NCBI RefSeq assembly: GCF_004331465.1
Contig: NZ_SJKB01000003.1
Location: 558,001-622,000 of the forward strand
Direction: 5' to 3'
Origin: Kribbella pittospori
Lineage (GTDB): Bacteria > Actinomycetota > Actinomycetes > Propionibacteriales > Kribbellaceae
Length of the DNA stretch: 64,000 nucleotides
The position numbers were made by a program, and so were the translations under genes. This document shows positions 1 through 8,065 of the stretch, piece after piece. How positions within the stretch are numbered: position 1 is the first letter of the stretch; each line of letters begins with the position of its first letter. Below the pieces are notes generated by a model that was given only the letters and a program-made list of their open reading frames with translations, had not been told where the DNA came from and did no database searches.

Positions 1-285
1 GCCGGCAGTCCGGCGTACATGTCACCGGAGCGAGCCCGCGGTGACGCGGTCGGCCCGGCATCCGACCTGTTCTCGCTGGGCGCGACATTGTTCGCGGCCG
101 TCGAGGGGAAGTCACCGTTCGGCGCCGGCGACCCGTTCAGCACTCTGGTTGCTGTGGTCGAGGCCCGGCCCGCCGCGTTCGTGAACGCCGGCACGCTGCG
201 CCCGATCATCGAAGGCCTACTGGCCAAGGACCCCACCGATCGCTTGACCGTCGCGCAAACCATCACCGCTCTGCACGCCAACTGA
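1..285 (+). CDS. Ser/Thr protein kinase, C-terminal fragment
   Basis: The reading frame is open from base 1, so the gene starts before the window. The first visible residues read AGSPAYMSPERARG, which is the end of the activation segment (P+1 loop, APE-like SPE motif) of a PknB-type Hanks kinase. DLFSLGATLFAAVEGKSPF follows as the conserved helix F region, and the C-lobe ends in the subdomain XI arginine (KDPTDRLT). The protein stops about 95 residues in, right after the kinase fold, so the visible part carries no transmembrane or PASTA sensor. It may be a soluble kinase, or its extra domains may lie upstream. The unknown gene 28 bp downstream on the same strand may be co-transcribed. Confidence 0.9.
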   Translation, partial: AGSPAYMSPERARGDAVGPASDLFSLGATLFAAVEGKSPFGAGDPFSTLVAVVEARPAAFVNAGTLRPIIEGLLAKDPTDRLTVAQTITALHAN

Positions 286-313
286 GGTCCTGCGCTCGTG
301 CGATCCTGAGCCG

Positions 314-1195
314 ATGACAGATGGCATGACGGCCGGTGCGTGGGCCGATCAGCAGGTGGCCGCGGTTCGCGACGATCCGTCCGGCCGTCTTGCCCTGATG
401 CAGCGGTGCTACTACGGCCCGTTCGGCAAGGCGCCTCGTCATCTTCCGTATCGTCGTGCGGCGATGTCCGCGATGCAGTGGGAGCTGCAGCGCGGCGTCC
501 TGCAGCCGTTGTTCGGTGACCGTCCTGGCAGTCCGTGGTGGCGGGCGGTGAACGAGCGCGTACTGCGGGACGGTTGTGAAGCCGTGGCTTTGAGCGGAGA
601 TCTGTCCGGGGCCGCCTCGTCGCGGACGGTCGACTACTGGCTGTCGTTCGCGCAGTACCCGACCGCTCGGGCTTGGTGGCGTGCGCACAACGGGAGCATC
701 GTGGCCGGTTACCTCGAGCATCGCGAGTTGGCCGAGGCCGAGACTGCGGCCGAGCGCTTCTTCATGAACGTCGTCCTGTGCCGGGTGCTGTACTCGCACA
801 CGCTCGTCGCGGCTCCTCGGATCGCGCTGGGCTGGCTGCGTCCGCTCGCTCCGTTGCTGGGCGATCCGAGGCTCGGCATGGCCGGGATCTTCCTTCAGCT
901 GTCGCGCGTCCTGCCGGACGAGTACCCGCTCCGCGAGAGTGTGCAGTCCTACCTGAAGGACGAGCTCGGGCTCGGCCGGTTGCTGGATTTCGGCGTGATC
1001 CTGCCGCGGCTGCGGCAGATCTACGAGTGGTCGGCGTACGAACTCGCGGCCCCGGCGCTGCTGGACTGCATCGAAGCCGGAGCCCTGACCTACGCCTGGT
1101 CACTAGACGACCGGAGTGTCTGGGAGGCCCCGGAGTCGTTCATTCTCCGTTTGGCCCACCGCCTGCTGCCCGCCGACCGTCAGCTCAGGGGATGA
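314..1195 (+). CDS. Conserved hypothetical protein, mostly helical
   Basis: A 293-residue protein that I do not recognise. It is rich in Trp, Tyr, Arg and Leu, has no signal peptide and no clear membrane segment, and looks all-alpha. ATG 314 is the first start after the kinase stop. A second ATG at 326 is possible, and neither has a strong Shine-Dalgarno sequence. It lies 28 bp behind the kinase gene, so it could be a kinase partner; that is inference from position only. Its 3' end overlaps the convergent DUF302 gene by 16 bp, which leaves no room for a hairpin terminator. Confidence 0.6.
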   Translation: MTDGMTAGAWADQQVAAVRDDPSGRLALMQRCYYGPFGKAPRHLPYRRAAMSAMQWELQRGVLQPLFGDRPGSPWWRAVNERVLRDGCEAVALSGDLSGAASSRTVDYWLSFAQYPTARAWWRAHNGSIVAGYLEHRELAEAETAAERFFMNVVLCRVLYSHTLVAAPRIALGWLRPLAPLLGDPRLGMAGIFLQLSRVLPDEYPLRESVQSYLKDELGLGRLLDFGVILPRLRQIYEWSAYELAAPALLDCIEAGALTYAWSLDDRSVWEAPESFILRLAHRLLPADRQLRG

Positions 1196-1581
1196 GGTTC
1201 CGCGAGAGCATCGGTGAGTGTGTGGATGGCCGCCAGAGCGGCCGTGGTTTCCATTGGCAGGCCGTGGCGTTCGCTGATGGCCTCGGGGGAGTAGTAGGCG
1301 AGCCGCGTCATACCGTCGTCGTCCCAGATGAGCAGCTTCAGCGGCAGGTCGAGGGCGCTCAGGGGTGCGGCCTGCATGACCGGGGTGCCGGCGGCCGGAT
1401 TGCCGAAGATGACCAGGACCGTGTCGCGCAGGGTGAGACCAGCCGTGCGGGCGGCGGCGGCCTGGTCAATGACGGCGAAGATCGTGACTCCCTTGGCGCT
1501 GAGGAGGTCGCGGAATCTCGCGGTCACCTCGGCGACCGTGCCGGCCGCCGCCTTCGTGATCACCCGATCGTGATCGTCCAT
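1180..1581 (-). CDS. DUF302-domain protein
   Basis: A 133-residue soluble protein spanning one DUF302 domain. Supporting segments are the start VAEVTARFRDLLSAKGVTIFAVIDQ, the central LRDTVLVIFGNP and KLLIWDD, and the terminal YYSPEAISERHGL. DUF302 proteins are small alpha/beta proteins of unclear function, often near metal or redox-stress genes. I chose ATG 1581 because it gives the standard domain length; the frame stays open upstream but only as a shadow of the MFS gene. The start lies 17 bp after the MFS stop on the same strand, so both are probably on one transcript. The 3' end overlaps the convergent upstream gene by 16 bp. Confidence 0.8.
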   Translation of the reverse strand: MDDHDRVITKAAAGTVAEVTARFRDLLSAKGVTIFAVIDQAAAARTAGLTLRDTVLVIFGNPAAGTPVMQAAPLSALDLPLKLLIWDDDGMTRLAYYSPEAISERHGLPMETTAALAAIHTLTDALAEPHPLS

Positions 1582-1598
1582 CACTGCGCTCTCCGGGG

Positions 1599-3203
1599 TC
1601 AGTCGACCACCGCGGGTGGCACATCGGTTGTGGCGAGGTCCGATTCCGAGCGTTTGCGGGGGAGCATCAGGGCCGGGATCAGGGTGAGGACGACCAGCAC
1701 CCAGGCGACCCAGTAGGTATGGGCGAAGGCCGCGGCGGCGTCGACCAGTCCGCGAACGATGGCGGCGGGGTCGATGTGGAGCGGGATCAGGCTCTCCGGG
1801 CGGGTGTTGGCCAGGATGGCCGCCTGGGTCTCCTTCAGTCCTCCGCCCAGGCCGGGAATGTTCTGCGTCCCGGGGATGATCGGCGAGTCGTTGAGCTGGT
1901 TGGTGAGGATGACCGACATCGTCGCGACCCCGCAGGACGAGGCGATCTGCTGGGTGATGTTGAGCAGGGTCGAACCGCGCGCGACCTGGGGACCGCGCAG
2001 CGTCCGCAGCGCCGTGGTGAACAGCGGCATCATCGTGCCGCCCATCCCGAAGCCCATCACGACCAGATAGGCGATGATCTGGGGGTACGGCGTCGTTGCC
2101 GTGAGCTGGGTCAGTCCGAACATGCCGATGACGATCAACCCGAGGCCGACGGGCACGATCCGGCCGACCGGGATCTTGTCCACCAGCCGACCGGCGATCG
2201 GCATGGTCACCATGGCGCCGAGCCCCTGTGGAGCCACCAGGAGACCCGCAGCAAGGGTGGACTCGCCGCGAATCTGCTGGAAGTACGTCGGCACCAGGAG
2301 CAGCCCACCGAAGAACGCCGCGGCGAACAGGAACATCGTGATGATCGAGACGGTGAGGTTGCGGTCGCGGAACAGCCGCAGGTCGAGCAGCGGGTGCTCC
2401 GGCTTGAACGAATGCCAGACGAAGGCCGCCATCAACAGCACACCGATCAGGATCGAGACCCACACCCGGGGCGCGGTGACGTCACCGCCCTCGGCGGGCA
2501 GTGAGGAGATGCCGAACAGGAACAGGGCGAGTCCGGGAGACATCAGCGCCACACCGACGAAGTCGAGCGACTCGGACGGCTCAGCGTGGTCCTTGGCCAG
2601 GGCGAACCAGGCGTAGACCAGCGCGATCGCGCCGAGCGGGACGTTGATGAGGAAGATCCAGTGCCAGCTCGCGACCTGGATCAGCCAGCCACCCAGGATC
2701 GGGCCCAGGATCGGCCCGAGCAGCATGGGTACGCCGAGGATGGCCATCAGCCGGCCCATCCGGTGCGGTCCCGCGGCCTGGGTCATGATCGTCATGCCGA
2801 GCGGCATCAGCATGCCGCCACCCAGCCCCTGCAGGACCCGGAAGGCGATCAGCATGTCGATGCTCGTCGCGGTGGCGCACAGGGCGGACCCGGCGGTGAA
2901 GAGGAAGATCGCGGCCATGTAGAGCCGCTTGGTGCCGAACCGGTTGGCCGCCCATCCGGTCAGCGGAATCACGGTCGCGAGGGCGAGCGTGTACGCCGTG
3001 ACCGTCCACGCCACGTGGGAGTAGGTCACCGGATTCTCGGGCGTACCGAACTCGTCCTGGAAGGTCGGCAACGCGACGTTGACCACCGTGATGTCGAGGA
3101 TCGACATGATGGCGCCCAGCACCACGACTCCGGCGATCTTCAGAACAGCGGCATCAATGTTGTCCGGGTAGTCGGACTGGGTCGCTGGCTGGCTCAACGT
3201 CAT
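1599..3203 (-). CDS. MFS multidrug exporter, DHA2 (EmrB/QacA) family
   Basis: About 534 residues with roughly 14 hydrophobic segments, as in DHA2 drug:proton antiporters. Hallmarks are the motif D1-like segment in TM1 (SILDITVVNVALPTF), motif A (GWAANRFGTKRLY) and motif C around GPILGPILGGWLI. It should export hydrophobic or cationic drugs across the plasma membrane using the proton gradient. The start is ambiguous. ATG 3203 gives the usual N-terminus but sits directly behind a GGGGGG run. An in-frame TTG at 3216-3218 lies only 3 bp after AAGGAG. DUF302 follows 17 bp downstream, probably in the same operon. No regulator gene is adjacent. Confidence 0.88.
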   Translation of the reverse strand: MTLSQPATQSDYPDNIDAAVLKIAGVVVLGAIMSILDITVVNVALPTFQDEFGTPENPVTYSHVAWTVTAYTLALATVIPLTGWAANRFGTKRLYMAAIFLFTAGSALCATATSIDMLIAFRVLQGLGGGMLMPLGMTIMTQAAGPHRMGRLMAILGVPMLLGPILGPILGGWLIQVASWHWIFLINVPLGAIALVYAWFALAKDHAEPSESLDFVGVALMSPGLALFLFGISSLPAEGGDVTAPRVWVSILIGVLLMAAFVWHSFKPEHPLLDLRLFRDRNLTVSIITMFLFAAAFFGGLLLVPTYFQQIRGESTLAAGLLVAPQGLGAMVTMPIAGRLVDKIPVGRIVPVGLGLIVIGMFGLTQLTATTPYPQIIAYLVVMGFGMGGTMMPLFTTALRTLRGPQVARGSTLLNITQQIASSCGVATMSVILTNQLNDSPIIPGTQNIPGLGGGLKETQAAILANTRPESLIPLHIDPAAIVRGLVDAAAAFAHTYWVAWVLVVLTLIPALMLPRKRSESDLATTDVPPAVVD

Positions 3204-3449
3204 CCCCCCTGAGCACAAGGTCTCCTTGCCGCGAGCCTACGCGCGAACCCGGCCCGGACACGAGCAAATTCGTGATCAAAACCGACGATCTCCGAGTGTC
3301 AGTCGGCGACTACGGACAGTGCATGGACGTCTGGCCGCGGTGGCGGGGAATTGCCACTGGCGGGTTTCGGTCAATTGGTGTGGTGGGTCGCCGTGGGTGG
3401 TGCGTAATTGTCCAGCACTCCTCCTACCGCCACGGAGAAAGGGGCCGTC

Positions 3450-6400
3450 GTGCCCTCCGCCCTTCCGCACCGTCGTCTGCTCGTCTGCCTCCTGACCGCT
3501 GTGACCTTGGCCGGTTCGCTTGTCGCCGGACCAGCCGCGGCTGCACCGCCAGGAGCCGCCGCGGCACCGCCAGGAACCGGTCCGTCCCGGCAGGTGTCGA
3601 TGCCGGACGGCGGTCACATCGCCCTCGGCCCCGACGGCGCAGCTATCCGCACCGATGCTCACGGCAACGTTCTCGCCCGTACGACGATCCTGGTCCCGGA
3701 TGGTACGTCGGCAGTCGGCGGCGACTGGGCTCCCACGGACGAGACCGTGCGCGCCACCTTCGCACAGCAGACCGCGCCACCCGGGAAGCGTGTCTCGGCG
3801 ATGTCCACCGGCCCGAAGCCCGTGCCGGCGGACGCGGTCAGCGCAGCTCGCAAGGCGACCCCGAAGGCAGCCAAGACGCCGGCATCGGCCCTGCCGACGA
3901 ACTACGGCCTGACCTCTTCCGCGCAGAGCTTCCTCAACGCCGGCGGCACGAACGCGATCGGCGCCTTCAGCACGCTGCAGGAGCGGTTCGGCCAACTGCC
4001 CGGCGCCGGCCAGATCATCACGAACGTCTCGATCGGCGATCTCACCGACCAGGCGATGGCCGACGCGGGCGACAACTACGTCCGTTCCCACGGCCCGACC
4101 ACGATCGTCCGCGACGGACAGCGGTACCTGGACCTGCCGGCGATGCCGCTGATTCCGACGTACACCGCAGGCCCGGACGGCAAGCTGGACCCGGTCGGCT
4201 CGACCGAGGGGCAGGATGCCCAACTCGGTGAGGTGCTGCTCGACTTCGGGGTAATGGCGCCGCTGCCGCATGACAAGCAGCGCTCGGAGGCGACCGGCGA
4301 CGGTCTGACCGATCTGCTCGGCATCGCGCCGGGTGCGCAGTACCGGCTCGTCGTCCCGAAGGAGCCGACGTTCGACCAGATCGCCGTGGCGTTGCTGGCC
4401 GCGGCCCGCCAGACGCCACGGCCGGACGTGATCACGGCGAGCCTCGGCTTCGGCACCGACACCCAGGGCTTCCCGGGCCGGTACCTCGAGGACGACCCGG
4501 TCATCCGGAACGTGGTCAGCACGATCGTGCACCAGTACCACATCGTGGTGACCATCTCGTCGAACGACGGCACCCGGCTCTACACGCCGACCGCGGTCGG
4601 TCCGGACGGCGGCAGCACGCCCACCGATCTGGTCTCGCACCACGAGGCCGCGACCGACATCGACGACGTCGCGCAGTCCACCACCCCGACGCGAGTCCCG
4701 GACAGCGGTGCGATCGCCGTTGGCGGCACCACCCTCGACGACATCGCTTCGGAGCCGTCGTCGCACAACCCGACCTTCGCGGCCACGCGCACCAACGGCG
4801 GCACGACGTTCTCGTCCGGCTTCGGCACGCGTCTCAACGTGTCCGCACCCAGTGACGGCATCCTGGTGTACGAGCACACCGGCGGGGGGAACGCGCAGGA
4901 CGTCACGCCTGTGTTGAACGGCGGTACGTCGGCGTCCGCTCCGATGGTCGCCGCGGCCGCTGCCGTCGTACTGCAGGCTTCAGAACTGACCGGACACCGG
5001 CTCAGCCCGACGGATGTCCGAGCCGTGCTGGAGCGCACCGGTCGAGCGGTCGCAAGCCCGCCGCAGATGGACCGGAAGGTCTCCGTCGGACCGCAGGTCG
5101 ACGTCACCGCCGCAGTCAATGATGTGTTGGGCGGTCACCAGGGACAGCCTCGGATCGCGCGGCTGTCGGTGGCCCACCGCGTCGTCACCGGCGGCCTCGG
5201 TACCTCGTTCCTCGAGTCCAGCGACCCGGACCGGATCGACCTGCAGACCGGCGGCACCGGCGAAGGTCTTGTCGGACCGGTCACCATCGGCGCCGACATC
5301 GTTGGCCCGACCACCGGCAACACCGACTACGTGCTGACCGTCAACGACCGCGAGTTCCACTCGTCCGTACCGGCGGTCCGGCTGACGCCGACCGAGTTGC
5401 TCGGCGCCGCGGGTCTGCCCGTCGTGTCCGACCAGAACCGCAACGTCGGCGTGACGTTCGAAGTACGCAACGGCAAGCACGTGGTCGCGTCGGCGGCCAA
5501 GACGCTCACGGTCGGGCCGACGGACGGGACGTACGCCGAGGCGCTGGCACCCATCGCGCCGCCGACTGTCCGCGCGGGCAACGCGGTCACGGTCCACTAC
5601 GACGTGACCGGCGTACGGAACCTGTCCAACCCGCAGCTCGTGGTGTCCACGCTCGGGCACTGGAATCCGCTCACGGCACCACTGTTCGGCACCGGGTTCG
5701 TTGCTCCGCTCAACGATATGAGTGGCGACGTCGTGATCCCGGCAAGCGCGTTCGTCGGCGGGGGTGGCGTCTACGGCATCGGGATCGTCCAGCGGTCCGT
5801 CACGGGCTCGGCCGGCTCACCGACGTACGGCGAGTTCACGGCGATCCGGGTCGACGGCGGTACGGCCGCCCACCGGCCGCCGGCGCCGACCCTCGGTACG
5901 CAGGCCGACCACACGCTGGAGATCCGGCGCGCCGAGCCGCGCTTCTCGCTCCGGTACGACGTCCGCTCGATCCCTGGCGCGACCGGAGCGGCGGTCGAGT
6001 TCTCCGCTCCCGCGCCGACGCTCTACAACGCGCTCAACACGTTCACCAACGCCAATGGTGACTCGCGCGACCAGAACGGAGTCAACGCGGGATCCGTTGC
6101 GTATCAACGCCTTCCGGCCCGCTCGGGTGTCGCGTCTCTGAATGCGGTCGAGCTCGGCCTCGGCGGCTCGGTGGCTTACAACGTCCGGGTCTTCGGGACC
6201 GATCGATCCGGCCGGATCCTCGGCCAGGCGTCGGCGTCCTCGCTGCTGACGGTCGACGACGGCCTCGCGCCGGGCGACGGGAGAGTGACCAGCTTCGCGG
6301 CGCAGCCCGGAGGCACGTCGTACGCCGCGCTCCGGACGCCCGGCGGGGGAGAGTCGGTGCTGGAGTACGACGCCGCAGCCGGCACCTTCGGAGACACGAT

Positions 6401-7337
6401 CACGACTGATCCGTCGCCGGACGGTGGCTACCAGGTCCTCGGCGCGGATCCGCAGGCGCATCGCGTCGTACTCCTGCACTTCTCGCCGACCGGCTCGGCG
6501 CTGGAGACCTACGACACCACCACCAGGAAGGTTGTCGCCACGGCGTCGGCCGATGGCTACACCGTTCGGGGCGGACGCGTCGACGGAGTCCGGCATCGCG
6601 CAGCGATCCTTGCCCTGCGCATCGAAGATGGTGCTGATGTCGTTCTTCCGCTCGCCCTCGCGACCGGCACGCTGGCGCCGGCGATCGCGGCTGATCCGCC
6701 GGGTGCGGTGCGGGGTGGGTTCAAGATGATCGAGCTCGACCGGCAAACCGGGACGGTGTACCTGTCCCGGACCAGCAGCAGCCTGATCTGCATCGGCGGC
6801 GGGGTCGGCTCGGCGGTGAGCCTCGACCTCGACACGAGCGCTCTGCGGCTGTCGGACTCGGGCAGCGTCTGCGCCAACGGCCTCGCGCTGGACGAGGGTG
6901 CAGACCGGCTCTACCAGTTGTCGTACCGCTCGGTCAGCCTGAACATCGTCGGGACGACCAGCATGAGCGTGCTGGCCGGCGACACGATGACCACCGCCGC
7001 GCCGACGATCCCGGTCCGGCAGCAGCAGGCGGCGTACCTCGCGATCGACAGTGTGCACCACCTCGGACTGGTTGCCTTCCGCACTCCGCCGGTGCTGTCA
7101 CAGTTCGGCCGCGTCGGGGGTGTCGTCACCGACAGCAACGCAACCAGCCAGTTCGCGGTCATCGACCTGGCCACTGGTCAGCAGGTCTCGGTGGTGTCCG
7201 GCCTGAACTTCGTCAGCAGTCCGTTCGGGGGCGAGTACAACTCGCAGACCGAACGTGCGGTTCAGCTGGATCCGAGCACCCGCACCGGGTGGGTGCCGTC
7301 CGTCGATGGCCGGCAGTTGCAACAGTTCCGCTACTGA
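3450..7337 (+). CDS. Secreted sedolisin/subtilisin-like serine protease with C-terminal beta-rich domains
   Basis: About 1295 residues from GTG 3450, which is preceded by AGAAAGGGG at good spacing; an in-frame TTG at 3408 has no such site. The N-terminus is a signal peptide (HRR, a hydrophobic stretch, then AGPAAAA). The catalytic region (about residues 150-560) ends in GGTSASAPM with nucleophile Ser494. Instead of the subtilisin DTG and HGTH motifs it has ExxxD (Glu261, Asp265) inside GEVLLDFG and an SSNDG segment (Asp373). These match the Glu-Asp-Asp-Ser arrangement and spacing of sedolisins (S53). About 730 residues of beta-rich sequence follow, the last third resembling a propeller. No cell-wall anchor is visible. 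A strong terminator lies just behind the stop. Confidence 0.82.
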   Translation: MPSALPHRRLLVCLLTAVTLAGSLVAGPAAAAPPGAAAAPPGTGPSRQVSMPDGGHIALGPDGAAIRTDAHGNVLARTTILVPDGTSAVGGDWAPTDETVRATFAQQTAPPGKRVSAMSTGPKPVPADAVSAARKATPKAAKTPASALPTNYGLTSSAQSFLNAGGTNAIGAFSTLQERFGQLPGAGQIITNVSIGDLTDQAMADAGDNYVRSHGPTTIVRDGQRYLDLPAMPLIPTYTAGPDGKLDPVGSTEGQDAQLGEVLLDFGVMAPLPHDKQRSEATGDGLTDLLGIAPGAQYRLVVPKEPTFDQIAVALLAAARQTPRPDVITASLGFGTDTQGFPGRYLEDDPVIRNVVSTIVHQYHIVVTISSNDGTRLYTPTAVGPDGGSTPTDLVSHHEAATDIDDVAQSTTPTRVPDSGAIAVGGTTLDDIASEPSSHNPTFAATRTNGGTTFSSGFGTRLNVSAPSDGILVYEHTGGGNAQDVTPVLNGGTSASAPMVAAAAAVVLQASELTGHRLSPTDVRAVLERTGRAVASPPQMDRKVSVGPQVDVTAAVNDVLGGHQGQPRIARLSVAHRVVTGGLGTSFLESSDPDRIDLQTGGTGEGLVGPVTIGADIVGPTTGNTDYVLTVNDREFHSSVPAVRLTPTELLGAAGLPVVSDQNRNVGVTFEVRNGKHVVASAAKTLTVGPTDGTYAEALAPIAPPTVRAGNAVTVHYDVTGVRNLSNPQLVVSTLGHWNPLTAPLFGTGFVAPLNDMSGDVVIPASAFVGGGGVYGIGIVQRSVTGSAGSPTYGEFTAIRVDGGTAAHRPPAPTLGTQADHTLEIRRAEPRFSLRYDVRSIPGATGAAVEFSAPAPTLYNALNTFTNANGDSRDQNGVNAGSVAYQRLPARSGVASLNAVELGLGGSVAYNVRVFGTDRSGRILGQASASSLLTVDDGLAPGDGRVTSFAAQPGGTSYAALRTPGGGESVLEYDAAAGTFGDTITTDPSPDGGYQVLGADPQAHRVVLLHFSPTGSALETYDTTTRKVVATASADGYTVRGGRVDGVRHRAAILALRIEDGADVVLPLALATGTLAPAIAADPPGAVRGGFKMIELDRQTGTVYLSRTSSSLICIGGGVGSAVSLDLDTSALRLSDSGSVCANGLALDEGADRLYQLSYRSVSLNIVGTTSMSVLAGDTMTTAAPTIPVRQQQAAYLAIDSVHHLGLVAFRTPPVLSQFGRVGGVVTDSNATSQFAVIDLATGQQVSVVSGLNFVSSPFGGEYNSQTERAVQLDPSTRTGWVPSVDGRQLQQFRY

Positions 7338-7341
7338 CCCA

Positions 7342-7379
7342 CCGCTCAGCCCGGCCGGAGGGGTGGCCGGGCTGAGCGG
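7342..7379. terminator. Bidirectional hairpin terminator
   Basis: A perfect 15-bp inverted repeat (7342-7356 against 7365-7379) with an 8-base loop begins 5 bp after the protease stop and ends 15 bp before the stop of the convergent membrane-protein gene. It probably serves both. There is no clear T-tract, as is common in actinobacteria. Confidence 0.85.
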
Positions 7380-7393
7380 CATTGGGGGAGGGG

Positions 7394-7951
7394 TCAGTTG
7401 TCGTCTTCGTAGGCCACGGTCAGGTGGCTGTCGGAGCGGCGTACTCGCACTGCGCTCAGGACGCCGAGCAGAACGATCACCACGCCGACCATCTCCGCGG
7501 CCTCCTCGACCGCCATCGCCAGATGCCGCCACAGGTATCGGGCGCCGGCCTCGGTCCACTTGGCGCCGCGTTCGTGCAGCGAGACAACCTCATCGATGGA
7601 CAGCAGCGCGAACACCACGGCCAGCACCATCCAGGGTCGCTTGGCCAGACCGGTGCGAGTCTCGGCCCCGGCCAGTCGGGCAACGGCGACGGCCACCAGG
7701 CAGCAAGTCACCAACAGCGCCGACGTCCACCAACTCGCCAGCGAGCGTTCCTGTGCGGCATTCAGCAGGCTCAGCACATCCGCCGGTCCGCCGCCGCCCG
7801 GACGCAGGAGGATCCGCACCGTGACCGCCACGAGGTGCAGCGTCATGATCGCCGCACAGATCGTGAACAGCACCCGCCCGACCGCGTAGCGGGCATCCAC
7901 CCGAGCAACCACTGGAGCAGTGATCACGTCATGGGGCTTCGATAGCTGCAT
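7394..7951 (-). CDS. Four-helix membrane protein, unknown function
   Basis: About 185 residues with four hydrophobic segments: VGRVLFTICAAIMTLHLVAV, TSALLVTCCLVAVAVARL, PWMVLAVVFALLSIDEVVSL and AEMVGVVIVLLGVLSAV. The charged LSIDEVVSLHER segment at the end of helix 3 recurs in unnamed actinobacterial membrane proteins. I chose ATG 7951 over the open-frame start near 8002. No strong ribosome site is present; GGAAG lies 13 bp upstream, and a GTG four codons earlier is an alternative. The gene is flanked by the terminator at 7342-7379 and by the ligase gene, so it is probably monocistronic. Confidence 0.65.
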   Translation of the reverse strand: MQLSKPHDVITAPVVARVDARYAVGRVLFTICAAIMTLHLVAVTVRILLRPGGGGPADVLSLLNAAQERSLASWWTSALLVTCCLVAVAVARLAGAETRTGLAKRPWMVLAVVFALLSIDEVVSLHERGAKWTEAGARYLWRHLAMAVEEAAEMVGVVIVLLGVLSAVRVRRSDSHLTVAYEDDN

Positions 7952-8065
7952 GGTGGTCCGCACGGTCTTCCGTCTCTGCCGATGGTGATCGGAAGCTAGC
8001 AACGGAAGTACGCGCCGAACCTTAAGCGAGCATTAGAGCTCTCTCACTGACGTCGTCTCTCGGGG

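Noticed and set aside
1582..2463. N-terminal extension of the DUF302 frame
   Set aside because: It lies in another frame inside the MFS gene. ATG 1581 gives the normal domain length.
3200..3216. Box-like TCATCCC before the first MFS gene
   Set aside because: The right arm is TGAGCAC, with no match to the consensus, and the sequence overlaps the start codon.
3276..4877. A 533-codon minus-strand frame opposite the protease
   Set aside because: It is rich in Arg, Gly and Val without domain signals, and the protease frame explains the region.
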